Assembly: GCF_039541855.1 (NCBI RefSeq)
Contig: NZ_BAABHA010000002.1
Span: 1 to 64,000 of the forward strand
Length of the DNA: 64,000 nucleotides
DNA from: Solirubrum koreensis
Lineage (GTDB): Bacteria > Bacteroidota > Bacteroidia > Cytophagales > Hymenobacteraceae
Reading direction: 5' to 3'
The notes beneath the pieces are model-generated. The model saw only the letters and a program-made list of their open reading frames with translations, did no database searches and was not told the DNA's origin. Of this stretch, positions 34,213-45,762 are shown one piece after another (position 1 is the stretch's first letter; each line of letters begins with the position of its first letter). A program made the position numbers and the translations under genes.

Positions 34213-35373
34213 CTAAAAAGGCCAGAATAGCGGGCGTACGTTGGTGCCGCGCAGGCGGCAATCCACGCATATGGGCGTTCCGGCAATAGCAAAAACGGGG
34301 CTTCCATCTGTAGCCTGTAGAACATCAACCGGGATGTAGCCCGATGCTAGGCCGGAAAAGCCCCCGGCACCATTCGCCATAATGGTGTCAGTGGTGCAAT
34401 TTGTGTATTCAGTGTCCTCGGGGCGGAAGTCCAGGCCAAGCTCGGGCTTGGCAATAAAGAGGCGTTTCTCGGTTACTGAGTGGGCTCCGACGAAGCCCAA
34501 CGCTACTGCGCCCGGCTCGGAAAGGCAGCGGATATTGCCTTGCACCTGAGCAGGTAGCGGGTCGAAGAGCGTGCCCAGATTTTCGGTCGAATTGCGCAGC
34601 TGTTCCCAGTAAGCGTACTCTTCGGGCGTCTGCGCGTACTGACGTACCAAGATGCTGTAGCGGTAGCGTAGCTTGATTGAGTTGAAAGGCAATTCTAGGA
34701 GCGTGAAATTGGACACCACGTCCTCGGCCAGGCGGGTGGTGTTAGTCAGCCGAATACTAGCGTTGCTCTGTGTGCGCCAGCACCGCCAGATGTTGTCGCG
34801 CCGCCGCCGCACCTGGCCATTTACGTACTCCCACTGCGAGAAGTATGCCGAGGTAAACTCCCATGTCTCATCGGCGCTCCAGCGGTAATAGCGGGTTTGG
34901 TTGCTCGCGTCGCGGGAACTGATGTTGATTTCCAGGCCCTGTTCGTTGCGCCTCCAAGTCAAGGCCTCTATCTCGGGCGTGGTTTTGACGGGCACGTATT
35001 CTGAGGCGTAGATACGGCCCGCACGCGTGACCATGTGCAGCCGGTAGCGCCGGTCCGCGTTCAGGCGCAACGCGGCCGATTCGTAGATGCCGGACATGCC
35101 TTCGGTCAGCGGGTATCGCACCCCACCCTCCTGCTCGATATGCAAGCGCGCGCCTGCCTCAACAGGCGGTGCCCCTTGCGTGCGCAGGCCGAGCGTCCGG
35201 CTGAGCCGAATCTTGCTCACGCCCTGACTGTTGATGAAGCCGTCGACCACCAGCAAGTCCGTGGCAGCCTCCTCTACCTCCGGTTCAAACGGCTCAATGC
35301 AGCCGCTCAGCACCAGCATCAGCATCCACGCCAGCGCTTTGCTCCAGATCAAGAAGTATTGCTTGCAGTTCAT
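34213..35373 (-). CDS. DUF4249-domain lipoprotein
   Basis: A 386-residue lipoprotein with lipobox LVLSGC (Cys25) and acidic residues after it, consistent with the outer membrane. The DUF4249 pattern is a beta-sandwich N-terminus (LLVVDGFINSQG, VSKIRLSRTLGL) and a C-terminal CxxC pair at the end (CVDC). DUF4249 proteins typically accompany TonB receptors in Bacteroidota and may act like SusD in substrate capture. It starts 1 bp after the receptor gene stop and is followed by the macroglobulin-like gene. Confidence 0.9.
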   Translation of the reverse strand: MNCKQYFLIWSKALAWMLMLVLSGCIEPFEPEVEEAATDLLVVDGFINSQGVSKIRLSRTLGLRTQGAPPVEAGARLHIEQEGGVRYPLTEGMSGIYESAALRLNADRRYRLHMVTRAGRIYASEYVPVKTTPEIEALTWRRNEQGLEINISSRDASNQTRYYRWSADETWEFTSAYFSQWEYVNGQVRRRRDNIWRCWRTQSNASIRLTNTTRLAEDVVSNFTLLELPFNSIKLRYRYSILVRQYAQTPEEYAYWEQLRNSTENLGTLFDPLPAQVQGNIRCLSEPGAVALGFVGAHSVTEKRLFIAKPELGLDFRPEDTEYTNCTTDTIMANGAGGFSGLASGYIPVDVLQATDGSPVFAIAGTPICVDCRLRGTNVRPLFWPF

Positions 35374-35374
35374 A

Positions 35375-38179
35375 TCAGAACTTGAAGTTGTATGTGATGG
35401 TCGGAATCGGCCGACCGAAAACGGACAGCTTATACCCCCGAATGACGCCGCCCTCGGCTCGGTAGTAAATCGAAAACGGGTTGCGGCGGCCCGTCAGGTT
35501 GTACACGCCTACGGTCCAGGAGCTATGAGCTAGCTTTTTCACTTTATGATTACCCTCGATGTTCAGGGCCAGATCGGCGCGGTAGTAATCCGGAACTCGG
35601 TAGGCATTGCGGTCAGAATAAAGCACGCGCATGGAGTTGCCCACGTAGTACCGGGCCAAGGGCAGCGTGATGGGCCGGCCGGTACTGTAAGTCAAGTTCA
35701 GCGAAGTGCTGAAACGGCGGCTGAAGCGGTAGTTGCCCACCATCGTCGCGTCGTGTGGCTTGTCGAAATTGCTGGGGTAGTACTGCCCGCCATTGATCAT
35801 CTCAGAGGTTGTGCCACTGTTCACGCGCACCAGCGAGCGGGAATATGTGTAGCTCAGCCAGCCGTTGAGCTTGCCGGTGGTCTTACGCAACATTACTTCC
35901 GCGCCGTAAGCCTTGCCCTCGGCGTTTACGAGGTCGGTTTCGATGTGGCGATTAAGCACCAGCTGGGCACCGCCTTTGTAGTCGACGAAGTCTTTCAGGT
36001 CTTTGTAGTACACCTCCACCGACGTCTCGATGACATTGTTGCGGAAGTTGCGGTAGAAGCCCAGCGCTACCTGGTCGCCCAGCTGCGGACGAATATGCGT
36101 GTCGCTCAGCTTCCAAACATCCGTTGGCGACATGGAGGCCGTGTTGGAAAGCATGTGGATGTACTGCCGCGTGCGGTTGTAGCTGGCCTTTACCGATGCG
36201 TTGTCGGTTAAGGCATATTTCACCGAAGCCCGGTACTCTGGGCCACCGTATGTAGCCTGTACCTGCCCGTTGCCATAGCGCACGGTATCAACAACGGTGG
36301 CTTCGGAGCGAGGGCCGCCGGGTGCGTAGCGCCGCACGTCGCCGGGCCCAAGTGCGTGGTAGAAGGAATAGCGCAAGCCCAGGGCCACCGACAGGCGAGG
36401 CGTGAGGTCGATGCGGTCGGAAAGATAAACCGCGCTTTCCAGGCCCTGCTCGCGGCTCAGCACCTCCCGCTTGATTAGCGACTCATCCCCAACGGGGAGC
36501 AGACTGCCGGGCTCGATGCGGTAACGCACCGTGCTGAGACCAAACTCCAAAGAATTCTTGGGGTTGAGGTAGTAGTTAAAATCGAGTTGCGCGTTAGCCT
36601 GATTCAGGCCAAAACCAAGCACGGAGGCATTTACCGGGTTTTTCTCACTGCTAATATCATAGGCGTAATGGCTGTAGGCTGCCGTTGCTACGCCGTAGAA
36701 CCGGTTGTTGAAGATGTGCTTCCACTTCATGCTCGCGTTCCGATTTACGTAACCGTAGGTTGTATCGGAAGCCAGTTTAAACTTGTCGCGACTGACGTAG
36801 CCCGTCAGGAACAAGGTATTTTGGGCGTTTAGCTCGCTGCTGGCGTGCCCGCTCAAATCATAAAACGAGGCGGAGCTTTCGCGGAAGCTACCGTTGGGCA
36901 ACCGGTGCAAAATCCAGTCGGAGTACGATGAGCGTCCGCTAACAATAAACGATGCCTTATCGGCCACAATGGGGCCTTCCAGCGTCAGGCGGCTGGTGAG
37001 CGGCCCGATGCCTCCTGTGGCCTCAAACTTTTTCCGATTGCCTTCGCGGGTGGCAATGTCCAGCACCGACGAGAGGCGGCCGCCGTACTTGGCCGGGATG
37101 GCACTCTTGTAGAGTTCCACCGATTTGAGCATGTCGGGGTTAAAGGCCGTAAAGAAGCCAAACAAGTGCGCCGGGTTGTATACCGTTGCGTCGTTGAAGA
37201 GGATCAGGTTCTGATCGGTAGCCCCGCCGCGCACGTTCAGGCCGGTACTACCCTCCCCCACCGACTTCACGCCCGGCAGCGTGAGCACCACGCGTAGCAG
37301 ATCGGCTTCGCCAAAGGCAGTGGGCACTTGTCGGATGGTTTTGATGTCTAGCCTTTCCAAGCCCATTTGCATCCCGGACACGTTCCGGTCCTTCTCGGCT
37401 TCAATTATGACTTCCCTCAGCGGGGTAACGTCTTCCTCCACCTCAATCTCCAGCTTGCCATCGTTGTGCAGCAGCACGGTGCGTTTGGTATTCTTGACCC
37501 CAATGCCGCGCACCAACACCACGTGGCGGCCTAGCGGCAATGTGAGCGAGTAATAGCCAAACTGATCGGTGGCGGCTCCTACGGCCGGCGACTCCACGTA
37601 CACAGTGACTCCGGTTACGGGCTCTCCGGTTTTGCTGTCGCGTACATGGCCGGCCACGGTAGCTTTGCCGCTGCTGTTAGCCCCTCGTCCAATTTCATAG
37701 ACTTGGCTATCGGGGGGGCGGCGGGTTTTAGGCCGATTGAGGCCGTCGAGCGGGTCATCATTGGTAGCAACGGAGACGTTACCCTCCGGCCTGAAAAATG
37801 CCGCAGGCAGTTCCGTCTGAATGGCTCGGCCGGTGGTGATGAACACGCGCAGATCGGCATCGATGGCGTAGTAAAGCCCGCTTTGTCCGAACACGGTCGT
37901 CAGCACGGCCGGCAACGGCTGCCGGTCGGCCACGAGGGTTACCCGAATGCTGTCCACGGTAGCAGGCTCGAAGTAAAAGCGATAGGGCGTTTGGCTTTCC
38001 ACCGCGCGTGCAAACTGCTCGAATGTGACGCCGTTGAACTGCCCGCTAATCAGCGGCGGGTTGCCTTGTTGCTGCGCTAATGCCAGCCGTGCACTACCGA
38101 GCAGGAGCCATATCCACAGCCAGTGCCATACTGTTCCTCGGCGCTTAACGCCGGTGTTTGTATTGTCTGTCAGCCTCAT
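35375..38179 (-). CDS. TonB-dependent receptor with STN and carboxypeptidase-like domains
   Basis: A 934-residue outer-membrane transporter. After the signal peptide (about residues 1-36) comes an STN domain (FNGVTFEQFARAVESQTPYR), which often contacts an anti-sigma factor in the periplasm. It is followed by a CarboxypepD_reg-like domain (VAGHVRDSKTGEPVTGVTVY), a plug with VRGGATDQNLILFNDATVY and a 22-strand barrel ending in an aromatic residue (TITYNFKF). The substrate is unknown. It is second in the operon; its ATG follows the stop of the exported-protein gene after 2 bp. No ECF sigma/anti-sigma pair is in the window, although the STN domain suggests one. Confidence 0.93.
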   Translation of the reverse strand: MRLTDNTNTGVKRRGTVWHWLWIWLLLGSARLALAQQQGNPPLISGQFNGVTFEQFARAVESQTPYRFYFEPATVDSIRVTLVADRQPLPAVLTTVFGQSGLYYAIDADLRVFITTGRAIQTELPAAFFRPEGNVSVATNDDPLDGLNRPKTRRPPDSQVYEIGRGANSSGKATVAGHVRDSKTGEPVTGVTVYVESPAVGAATDQFGYYSLTLPLGRHVVLVRGIGVKNTKRTVLLHNDGKLEIEVEEDVTPLREVIIEAEKDRNVSGMQMGLERLDIKTIRQVPTAFGEADLLRVVLTLPGVKSVGEGSTGLNVRGGATDQNLILFNDATVYNPAHLFGFFTAFNPDMLKSVELYKSAIPAKYGGRLSSVLDIATREGNRKKFEATGGIGPLTSRLTLEGPIVADKASFIVSGRSSYSDWILHRLPNGSFRESSASFYDLSGHASSELNAQNTLFLTGYVSRDKFKLASDTTYGYVNRNASMKWKHIFNNRFYGVATAAYSHYAYDISSEKNPVNASVLGFGLNQANAQLDFNYYLNPKNSLEFGLSTVRYRIEPGSLLPVGDESLIKREVLSREQGLESAVYLSDRIDLTPRLSVALGLRYSFYHALGPGDVRRYAPGGPRSEATVVDTVRYGNGQVQATYGGPEYRASVKYALTDNASVKASYNRTRQYIHMLSNTASMSPTDVWKLSDTHIRPQLGDQVALGFYRNFRNNVIETSVEVYYKDLKDFVDYKGGAQLVLNRHIETDLVNAEGKAYGAEVMLRKTTGKLNGWLSYTYSRSLVRVNSGTTSEMINGGQYYPSNFDKPHDATMVGNYRFSRRFSTSLNLTYSTGRPITLPLARYYVGNSMRVLYSDRNAYRVPDYYRADLALNIEGNHKVKKLAHSSWTVGVYNLTGRRNPFSIYYRAEGGVIRGYKLSVFGRPIPTITYNFKF

Positions 38180-38181
38180 TG

Positions 38182-38949
38182 TTACCGTGCACTAGCTTTG
38201 GCCAAACCGGTGTAGTACACGGCTAGATGAAAGGCGGCAATGGCCCGTCCTTGTGAATTGAATTTGAGGTTGTGTTCCTTGATGTAGTTTTTCAACTCCT
38301 GCCGGTAGTCACCGAACGCGGCTAGTACTGAGCTTTTGCTGGTTATGGGATGATACGTTCCGTTCTTAAGCAGATAATAAGAGTCCACATTTCGGAAGTC
38401 AATTCGGGTCACCTCACGCCCAACTATTTTTTGACTCAACTTAGTACGCCTGGCCAGCACCTGCAGCTTGTCGTTATTTGCGAAAAGCAGTTCATAGAAG
38501 CCAGTACGCAGGTTGTTGCTAGCCGCAGTATCTGGCACTACCACCCGCACGAAATGGCGTCCATTAATAGTAAAACGGCTAACCTTTTCACCGACTAAGG
38601 CGAACTTGGTTGCGTCACCATAATTACTGGTTACCAGCACATCATACCGAATGTCGTAGAGCAGCGGCACGTCAGCAAAGTAGTACCCATCGTACTCCAC
38701 GTTCCCCATCACCTCTTTGGCATCAATAAAGAACGGATGCGTTGGGTTGGTGGGGGGTACGTAGCTTAGATACTGCGGCCCGTTATAGAGGGCAATGCTG
38801 GCACCTAGTTTGCCGCTGTAGTGCTGGCGAACATACTGGACGGCTTCGGCCAACAGGCTGGAATCGGCGGGTAGAGCTTGCGCCGCTGCGCGGTTGCCAA
38901 GCGCCATCATTGGCAATAGCACACAACCAGTAAGTAAACGTTTATTCAT
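38182..38949 (-). CDS. Exported protein of unknown function, first gene of the TonB operon
   Basis: A 255-residue protein with a signal peptide (MNKRLLTGCVLLPMMALG...AAA). The mature part looks mixed alpha/beta, with YVRQHYSGKLGASIALYNGPQY and a repeated YDIRYDVLVTSNYG pattern. No family is recognised with confidence. Its gene is 2 bp upstream of the TonB receptor and the four genes are on one strand, so it probably belongs to the same envelope system. Confidence 0.75.
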   Translation of the reverse strand: MNKRLLTGCVLLPMMALGNRAAAQALPADSSLLAEAVQYVRQHYSGKLGASIALYNGPQYLSYVPPTNPTHPFFIDAKEVMGNVEYDGYYFADVPLLYDIRYDVLVTSNYGDATKFALVGEKVSRFTINGRHFVRVVVPDTAASNNLRTGFYELLFANNDKLQVLARRTKLSQKIVGREVTRIDFRNVDSYYLLKNGTYHPITSKSSVLAAFGDYRQELKNYIKEHNLKFNSQGRAIAAFHLAVYYTGLAKASAR

Positions 38950-39336
38950 GTGTAGCTATTACAAACCCATTCATCAATTGGAATCTTTGATTGCCGCAGG
39001 GCGGCCTGGCAAGCAGAACAGTGCGCAAAGTAGCCTTGTTATCCAGAACCAAACAGCTCCGGGGCGTAAACCTCACCAAAGAGAACCATCTGCAATTTAG
39101 GGTTGCTTTTCCTGCAATAGTTTGTCTTGTATGTATCGTGCCGTTACCTGGTAAGCTTACCACCCAGTTATGGCGGAGGGAATTGCGTTACCGTATTCCG
39201 ACGAAAACGACTTCCTATATCATTAAAAAATTTGGTCTAGCAATCAGGATGCCCGCTGCGGCCTGCGCAACGCTCCAAACGGAGCCAAGCTGGTGGCCTT
39301 GCCCAAGCACAACCTCGACCGAACCGCATACCACAC

Positions 39337-39410
39337 GCCCTAACAGGCGGCTGCCCACCCTCGGCGCGCCAGTTCTGCAAAGCCCGGCCTCATGGCCGGG
39401 CTTTTTGTTT
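39337..39410. repeat. Right copy of the direct repeat flanking the TonB operon
   Basis: Same orientation as 31672-31745. The matching blocks are 39337-39360 (two mismatches) and 39371-39407 (one mismatch plus a shorter T-run), with about 10 divergent bases between. It includes an identical terminator hairpin but no co-oriented gene stands before it. Confidence 0.75.
39379..39406. terminator. Terminator hairpin in the right repeat copy
   Basis: AAAGCCCGGCC (39379-39389) with loop TCAT and its complement (39394-39404) followed by T5. It is identical to the left copy but has no recognisable gene upstream on the plus strand, so it looks like a copied or left-over element. Confidence 0.8.
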
Positions 39411-39496
39411 GCGCTGAGGCGTTTAGCGGCGCCCGTTGCCGAAGGCGCTAACCTCTGTCGTTAGTGCCCGTACCTGTGCACGGTATTACCCCATTC

Positions 39497-39919
39497 ATGC
39501 ACCACCTCATTTACGTTAGCACCGCCGCCCAGCCGTTATCGGCCGAGGAGTTGCAGGCTATTTTGCTGCACGCCCGCCATAAAAACGCTCGTTACCACAT
39601 TACCGGCGTTATGCTTTACCACGAAGGGCGCATTATGCAGCTGCTGGAAGGCGAGGAAGCAGCCGTGCGCTACCTCTATGCCCAAATTGAGCAGGACCCG
39701 CGCCACGTGGGCGTGGTAAAGCTGGCCGACGAAGCCATTCCGGCGCGCAACTTTGCGCAGTGGCACATGGCTTACTGGGAAGTAACCGCCACCGATTTTG
39801 CTTACGCTGCCGGCTACATTCCGCTGCAGGAGTGGGCGCCACCGCCCGGCCGTCTCAGCGAACAGGACACCTTGCTTCTTGAAGCATTGCGGGCATTTGT
39901 GCTGCCGGAAATGGTGTAA
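39497..39919 (+). CDS. BLUF-domain blue-light sensor protein
   Basis: Stand-alone FAD-binding photoreceptor of 140 residues. All residues of the BLUF photocycle can be placed: Tyr6 (HLIYVST), Asn30 (HKNARYHITG), Gln48 (IMQLLEG) and the Trp89/Met91 pair (QWHMAYW). It lacks an output domain, so it presumably signals through protein-protein contact. The ATG at 39497 gives the normal family start; 39464 would add 11 residues. No EAL, GGDEF or regulator gene is adjacent. Confidence 0.93.
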   Translation: MHHLIYVSTAAQPLSAEELQAILLHARHKNARYHITGVMLYHEGRIMQLLEGEEAAVRYLYAQIEQDPRHVGVVKLADEAIPARNFAQWHMAYWEVTATDFAYAAGYIPLQEWAPPPGRLSEQDTLLLEALRAFVLPEMV

Positions 39920-40276
39920 GTAGCTGTTTGTGTTTTGCCCAAGGAGCTACCAGCCTTTTGCTGAGCGAACCGCAGGCCGCCGTTATGCCTGATCGAAGCG
40001 TAGAACTCGAGTATGCTCTGAGGAGCAGCAGGCCTAATTTCCACCGCTGTGTACACTTAAAGGAAAAGCGAAGACTGCGCCCCTCGGAAATAGAAATTAA
40101 GTGTAATGGGCAGCAGATATATCCATAAATTAATATTTAAAATAATTTTAATTACATTAATCATTCTTTAATTCACAATCCTTGCTTACTTTCCCTTACG
40201 CTTACAGTCGTTTGTTCGACTCACTGTTGCTCTCGTTCCCTGCCGCCAATACTTCCCGCTACTACCTGCTTATGCT
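39920..40276. other. Intergenic region before the GT2 gene
   Basis: Of these 357 bp, 40080-40170 is strongly AT-rich and likely contains the promoter of the glycosyltransferase gene, but no well spaced -33/-7 pair was found. No RNA gene or repeat was recognised. Confidence 0.5.
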
Positions 40277-41278
40277 ATGGCTGCTTCCATCCACCCATCT
40301 GCTGTTTTGCCCTGCTCCGACGCCACCCGGAATAATGAGTTTCTGCTAAGCGTTTGTGTGCCTACCTATCACAGACCTCAATTGTTGGCGCGTGCCTTAA
40401 AATCCATTGGCCCCTTACCACCCGAGGTGGAGGTAGTAATATCCGATAACTCCACCAACGACTTAAGCGGGGAGGTAACCCAACTGGTTATGGACGAACA
40501 GCCAACTCAACGCTGGCGCTATTTCCACAACCCGCCAGGCGGTACCCTCATTGGCAACTGGAATGCCTGCGTGGAACGTGCCAGGGGGCATTACGTGCTC
40601 ATGCTGCACGATGACGACTACCTTTTGCCCGGTGCTATAAGCAAACTCGTAAGCACGCTGCAGGCCGCACGGTCCCGGTACGAAGCGGTACTGTTTGGGG
40701 TACAGGTGGTAAACGAACACGAACGCGTGCAGCACCGGCAAACCGTGTCTACGGCCCATTTCCTTCACCGCAGCTTAGCAACTCAAAAACTACTCACGAA
40801 TTCCTCCTTCGTGCGCATGCCAGCTATGGTTGTAAGCCGGCGGGCATACGTGGAGGCCGGCATGCTCGATCCGGTGCAAGATGGCACCGGCGACCTGGAC
40901 ATTTGGCTGCGCGTGTGCTCTAAGCACGGCCTGTACCGGGTACCCATTACCACGGCAGCCTATACGGTGCACAATGGCGCGGTAACGGCCGGCATGTTTC
41001 AGGCCCAAACCATCAGCCAGCTGCTTCGCATTTTTAACCGTGCGGCCGAGCAGCAGCTGTTGTCGCCGCCGGAGCTGGAAACAGCCAGGGCCCGTTTTTT
41101 CCACCAGTTTGTACTAGCTGGAACGCTGCGCTCCATGCGCAACCGCAACCTTAAGCGTGCCCGCCAGGTACTCGATCTGTTGAAACATCCGGAGTTGAGC
41201 CATTTAGGCCTGTCGCTGCGCTGGTTACCGCTGCGCCTGTGCTTCTTTGTGCTTACGCGTTTTGTGCAGGACGAGTAG
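40277..41278 (+). CDS. Family 2 glycosyltransferase
   Basis: A GT-A fold transferase of 333 residues, probably acting on a surface polysaccharide or glycolipid. It has the opening LLSVCVPTYHRPQLLARAL, the nucleotide-binding Asp57 (VVISDNST), the metal motif HDDDY (111-115) and DGTGDLDIWLR as the acceptor-site region. No transmembrane segment is obvious apart from a hydrophobic end. It stands alone without neighbouring polysaccharide genes, so the donor and acceptor cannot be predicted. Confidence 0.9.
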   Translation: MAASIHPSAVLPCSDATRNNEFLLSVCVPTYHRPQLLARALKSIGPLPPEVEVVISDNSTNDLSGEVTQLVMDEQPTQRWRYFHNPPGGTLIGNWNACVERARGHYVLMLHDDDYLLPGAISKLVSTLQAARSRYEAVLFGVQVVNEHERVQHRQTVSTAHFLHRSLATQKLLTNSSFVRMPAMVVSRRAYVEAGMLDPVQDGTGDLDIWLRVCSKHGLYRVPITTAAYTVHNGAVTAGMFQAQTISQLLRIFNRAAEQQLLSPPELETARARFFHQFVLAGTLRSMRNRNLKRARQVLDLLKHPELSHLGLSLRWLPLRLCFFVLTRFVQDE

Positions 41279-41571
41279 ACCAAATTTACAGCTCAGCAGC
41301 CTGGTATTTAAGAACAGCCTATCAGCATTGGCACGGCTACTTAAGAGGCTGTTGGCAGCGGTTAGAAGTCGTTAAAGCGCATGAAGTTCAGTAGCAGCAA
41401 CGCGCTGCCATGGAGCTGCTATGGTTTATTACCGTGGAGTGGCAATCAACCGCTTGGGTAATCCAAAGCTGGCAGCTGTTCGGTGCCTTGAACCACCGAT
41501 GCCTTGCGAGGCGGCGAAGGACACATGGCACATTCGCGTTAAATTCGCACCGTACCACTCCCCACCCTGCT

Positions 41572-44706
<3,135 letters not shown>

Positions 44707-44735
44707 GCCGAACGGCATCACATATAATGCACCTG

Positions 44736-44770
44736 GCGGGCGGCTCAGCAATGGGCCGCCCGCTTTGTTT
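44736..44770 (+). terminator. Hairpin terminator after the GH3 fusion gene
   Basis: GCGGGCGGC (44736-44744) pairs with 44755-44763 over a 10-nt loop and is followed by TTTGTTT, 30 nt past the stop. Confidence 0.75.
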
Positions 44771-44925
44771 GCAGCCGTAGTGCCTTTTTCAGGCAGGCAA
44801 CTCTTTGGTGGCTAAGCTCATCTTTGGTTTGCTCACATGCTTATGCGGTTTACAAGCGCCGTGAGTTTGCCGAGGTTTGCATTGTCGACGCCCCGCTACT
44901 GCCGCGTTGTTTCTGCCTGTTTCCC

Positions 44926-45609
44926 ATGACGTTACTCCTACCCTTTCTGCGAAAGTTGATCATCCTGCTGAGCACGACTGCCAGTCTTGTGCTGAGCGGC
45001 TGCGGCAACGGCTTCTTCCCGGAAATGGACGACAAAGAACTGCCGCACTACAAGCTAGCCGCCACGGAGCAAGCCTGGGTAACGCCTTACCAAGTGGGCA
45101 CCGAATGGCGCTTCCGCAACGCTGCGGGCTACGTGCGTCGGTACCAGGTGAAAGGCTTTTCCGACCGGGTGCTGCCGGGCATTCCCACGAACTCGTTCAG
45201 CGTGCAGTATTACCAGCAGGAAGCCGGCGCCCGCCTCGAACGCGTGGATTCCGCTTTCTACCAACGCCCCGACGGTTACAAGCACGCGGCTACGTTTACC
45301 ATTAGCGCCGCTGCTGATTTTCAGAACCAGCCACTCCCCCTTACCGCCCGGCTGGAGTGGGGCTTAGCTAAGCTACCGCTCCCAATTGCCGAAGTAAACA
45401 GCCGCCAAACTCTGCCCACCGGTGTGCTGCTCCTGCCCGAAGCCGTCTTTGCCGGGCGCACCCACCAGAACGTTCTGGTGTATCCCAATCTGCAAGCGCA
45501 ACCGGGCGAAAAGCTCGAGGCCTGGATGGTCACCTCGATTTACTACACCAAGGAACTGGGCGTAGTGCGGTTTGTGGAAGCGAATGGAACTGTGTGGGAC
45601 CGGGAATGA
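44926..45609 (+). CDS. Hypothetical lipoprotein
   Basis: A 227-residue lipoprotein with signal peptide and lipobox LVLSGC (Cys26). The mature part begins GNGFFPEMDDKELPHYKLA and looks beta-rich; YQVGTEWRFRNAAGYVRRY and TKELGVVRFVEANGTVWDRE suggest a single compact domain. No family was recognised. The ATG at 44926 opens the signal peptide. It is convergent with the NagX-like gene. Confidence 0.78.
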   Translation: MTLLLPFLRKLIILLSTTASLVLSGCGNGFFPEMDDKELPHYKLAATEQAWVTPYQVGTEWRFRNAAGYVRRYQVKGFSDRVLPGIPTNSFSVQYYQQEAGARLERVDSAFYQRPDGYKHAATFTISAAADFQNQPLPLTARLEWGLAKLPLPIAEVNSRQTLPTGVLLLPEAVFAGRTHQNVLVYPNLQAQPGEKLEAWMVTSIYYTKELGVVRFVEANGTVWDRE

Positions 45610-45762
45610 GCCCAAAAACAAAAAGTGAATTGAGTGAAAAAGGTGAGAAGCTGGCGGTTCCGTTTGGGGCCGCCCGCTCTGCTTTTGGGCCAATGTCGAA
45701 CGCTATTGGAACGGGTCAATTGCCGATGGTTTCCGGATTTTTGCGTTTTGCGCCAGCTACCA

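Larger units (their letters stand above)
38950..39496. other. Intergenic region with promoter area and right repeat copy
   Basis: This 547-bp stretch should carry the promoter of the minus-strand TonB operon (a TGGGTTTG box, close to TAnnTTTG, at 38969-38962) and the start region of the BLUF gene. A 157-codon plus-strand frame (38991-39464) spans the terminator and is not convincing. The repeat copy at 39337-39410 is the only clear feature. Confidence 0.55.

Noticed and set aside
31672..39410. Transposon or integron with the 74-bp repeats as ends
   Set aside because: The repeats are direct, contain a terminator, and no transposase or integrase lies between them.
38991..39464. 157-codon plus-strand frame before the BLUF gene
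   Set aside because: It runs through the repeat and its terminator hairpin and is not protein-like.
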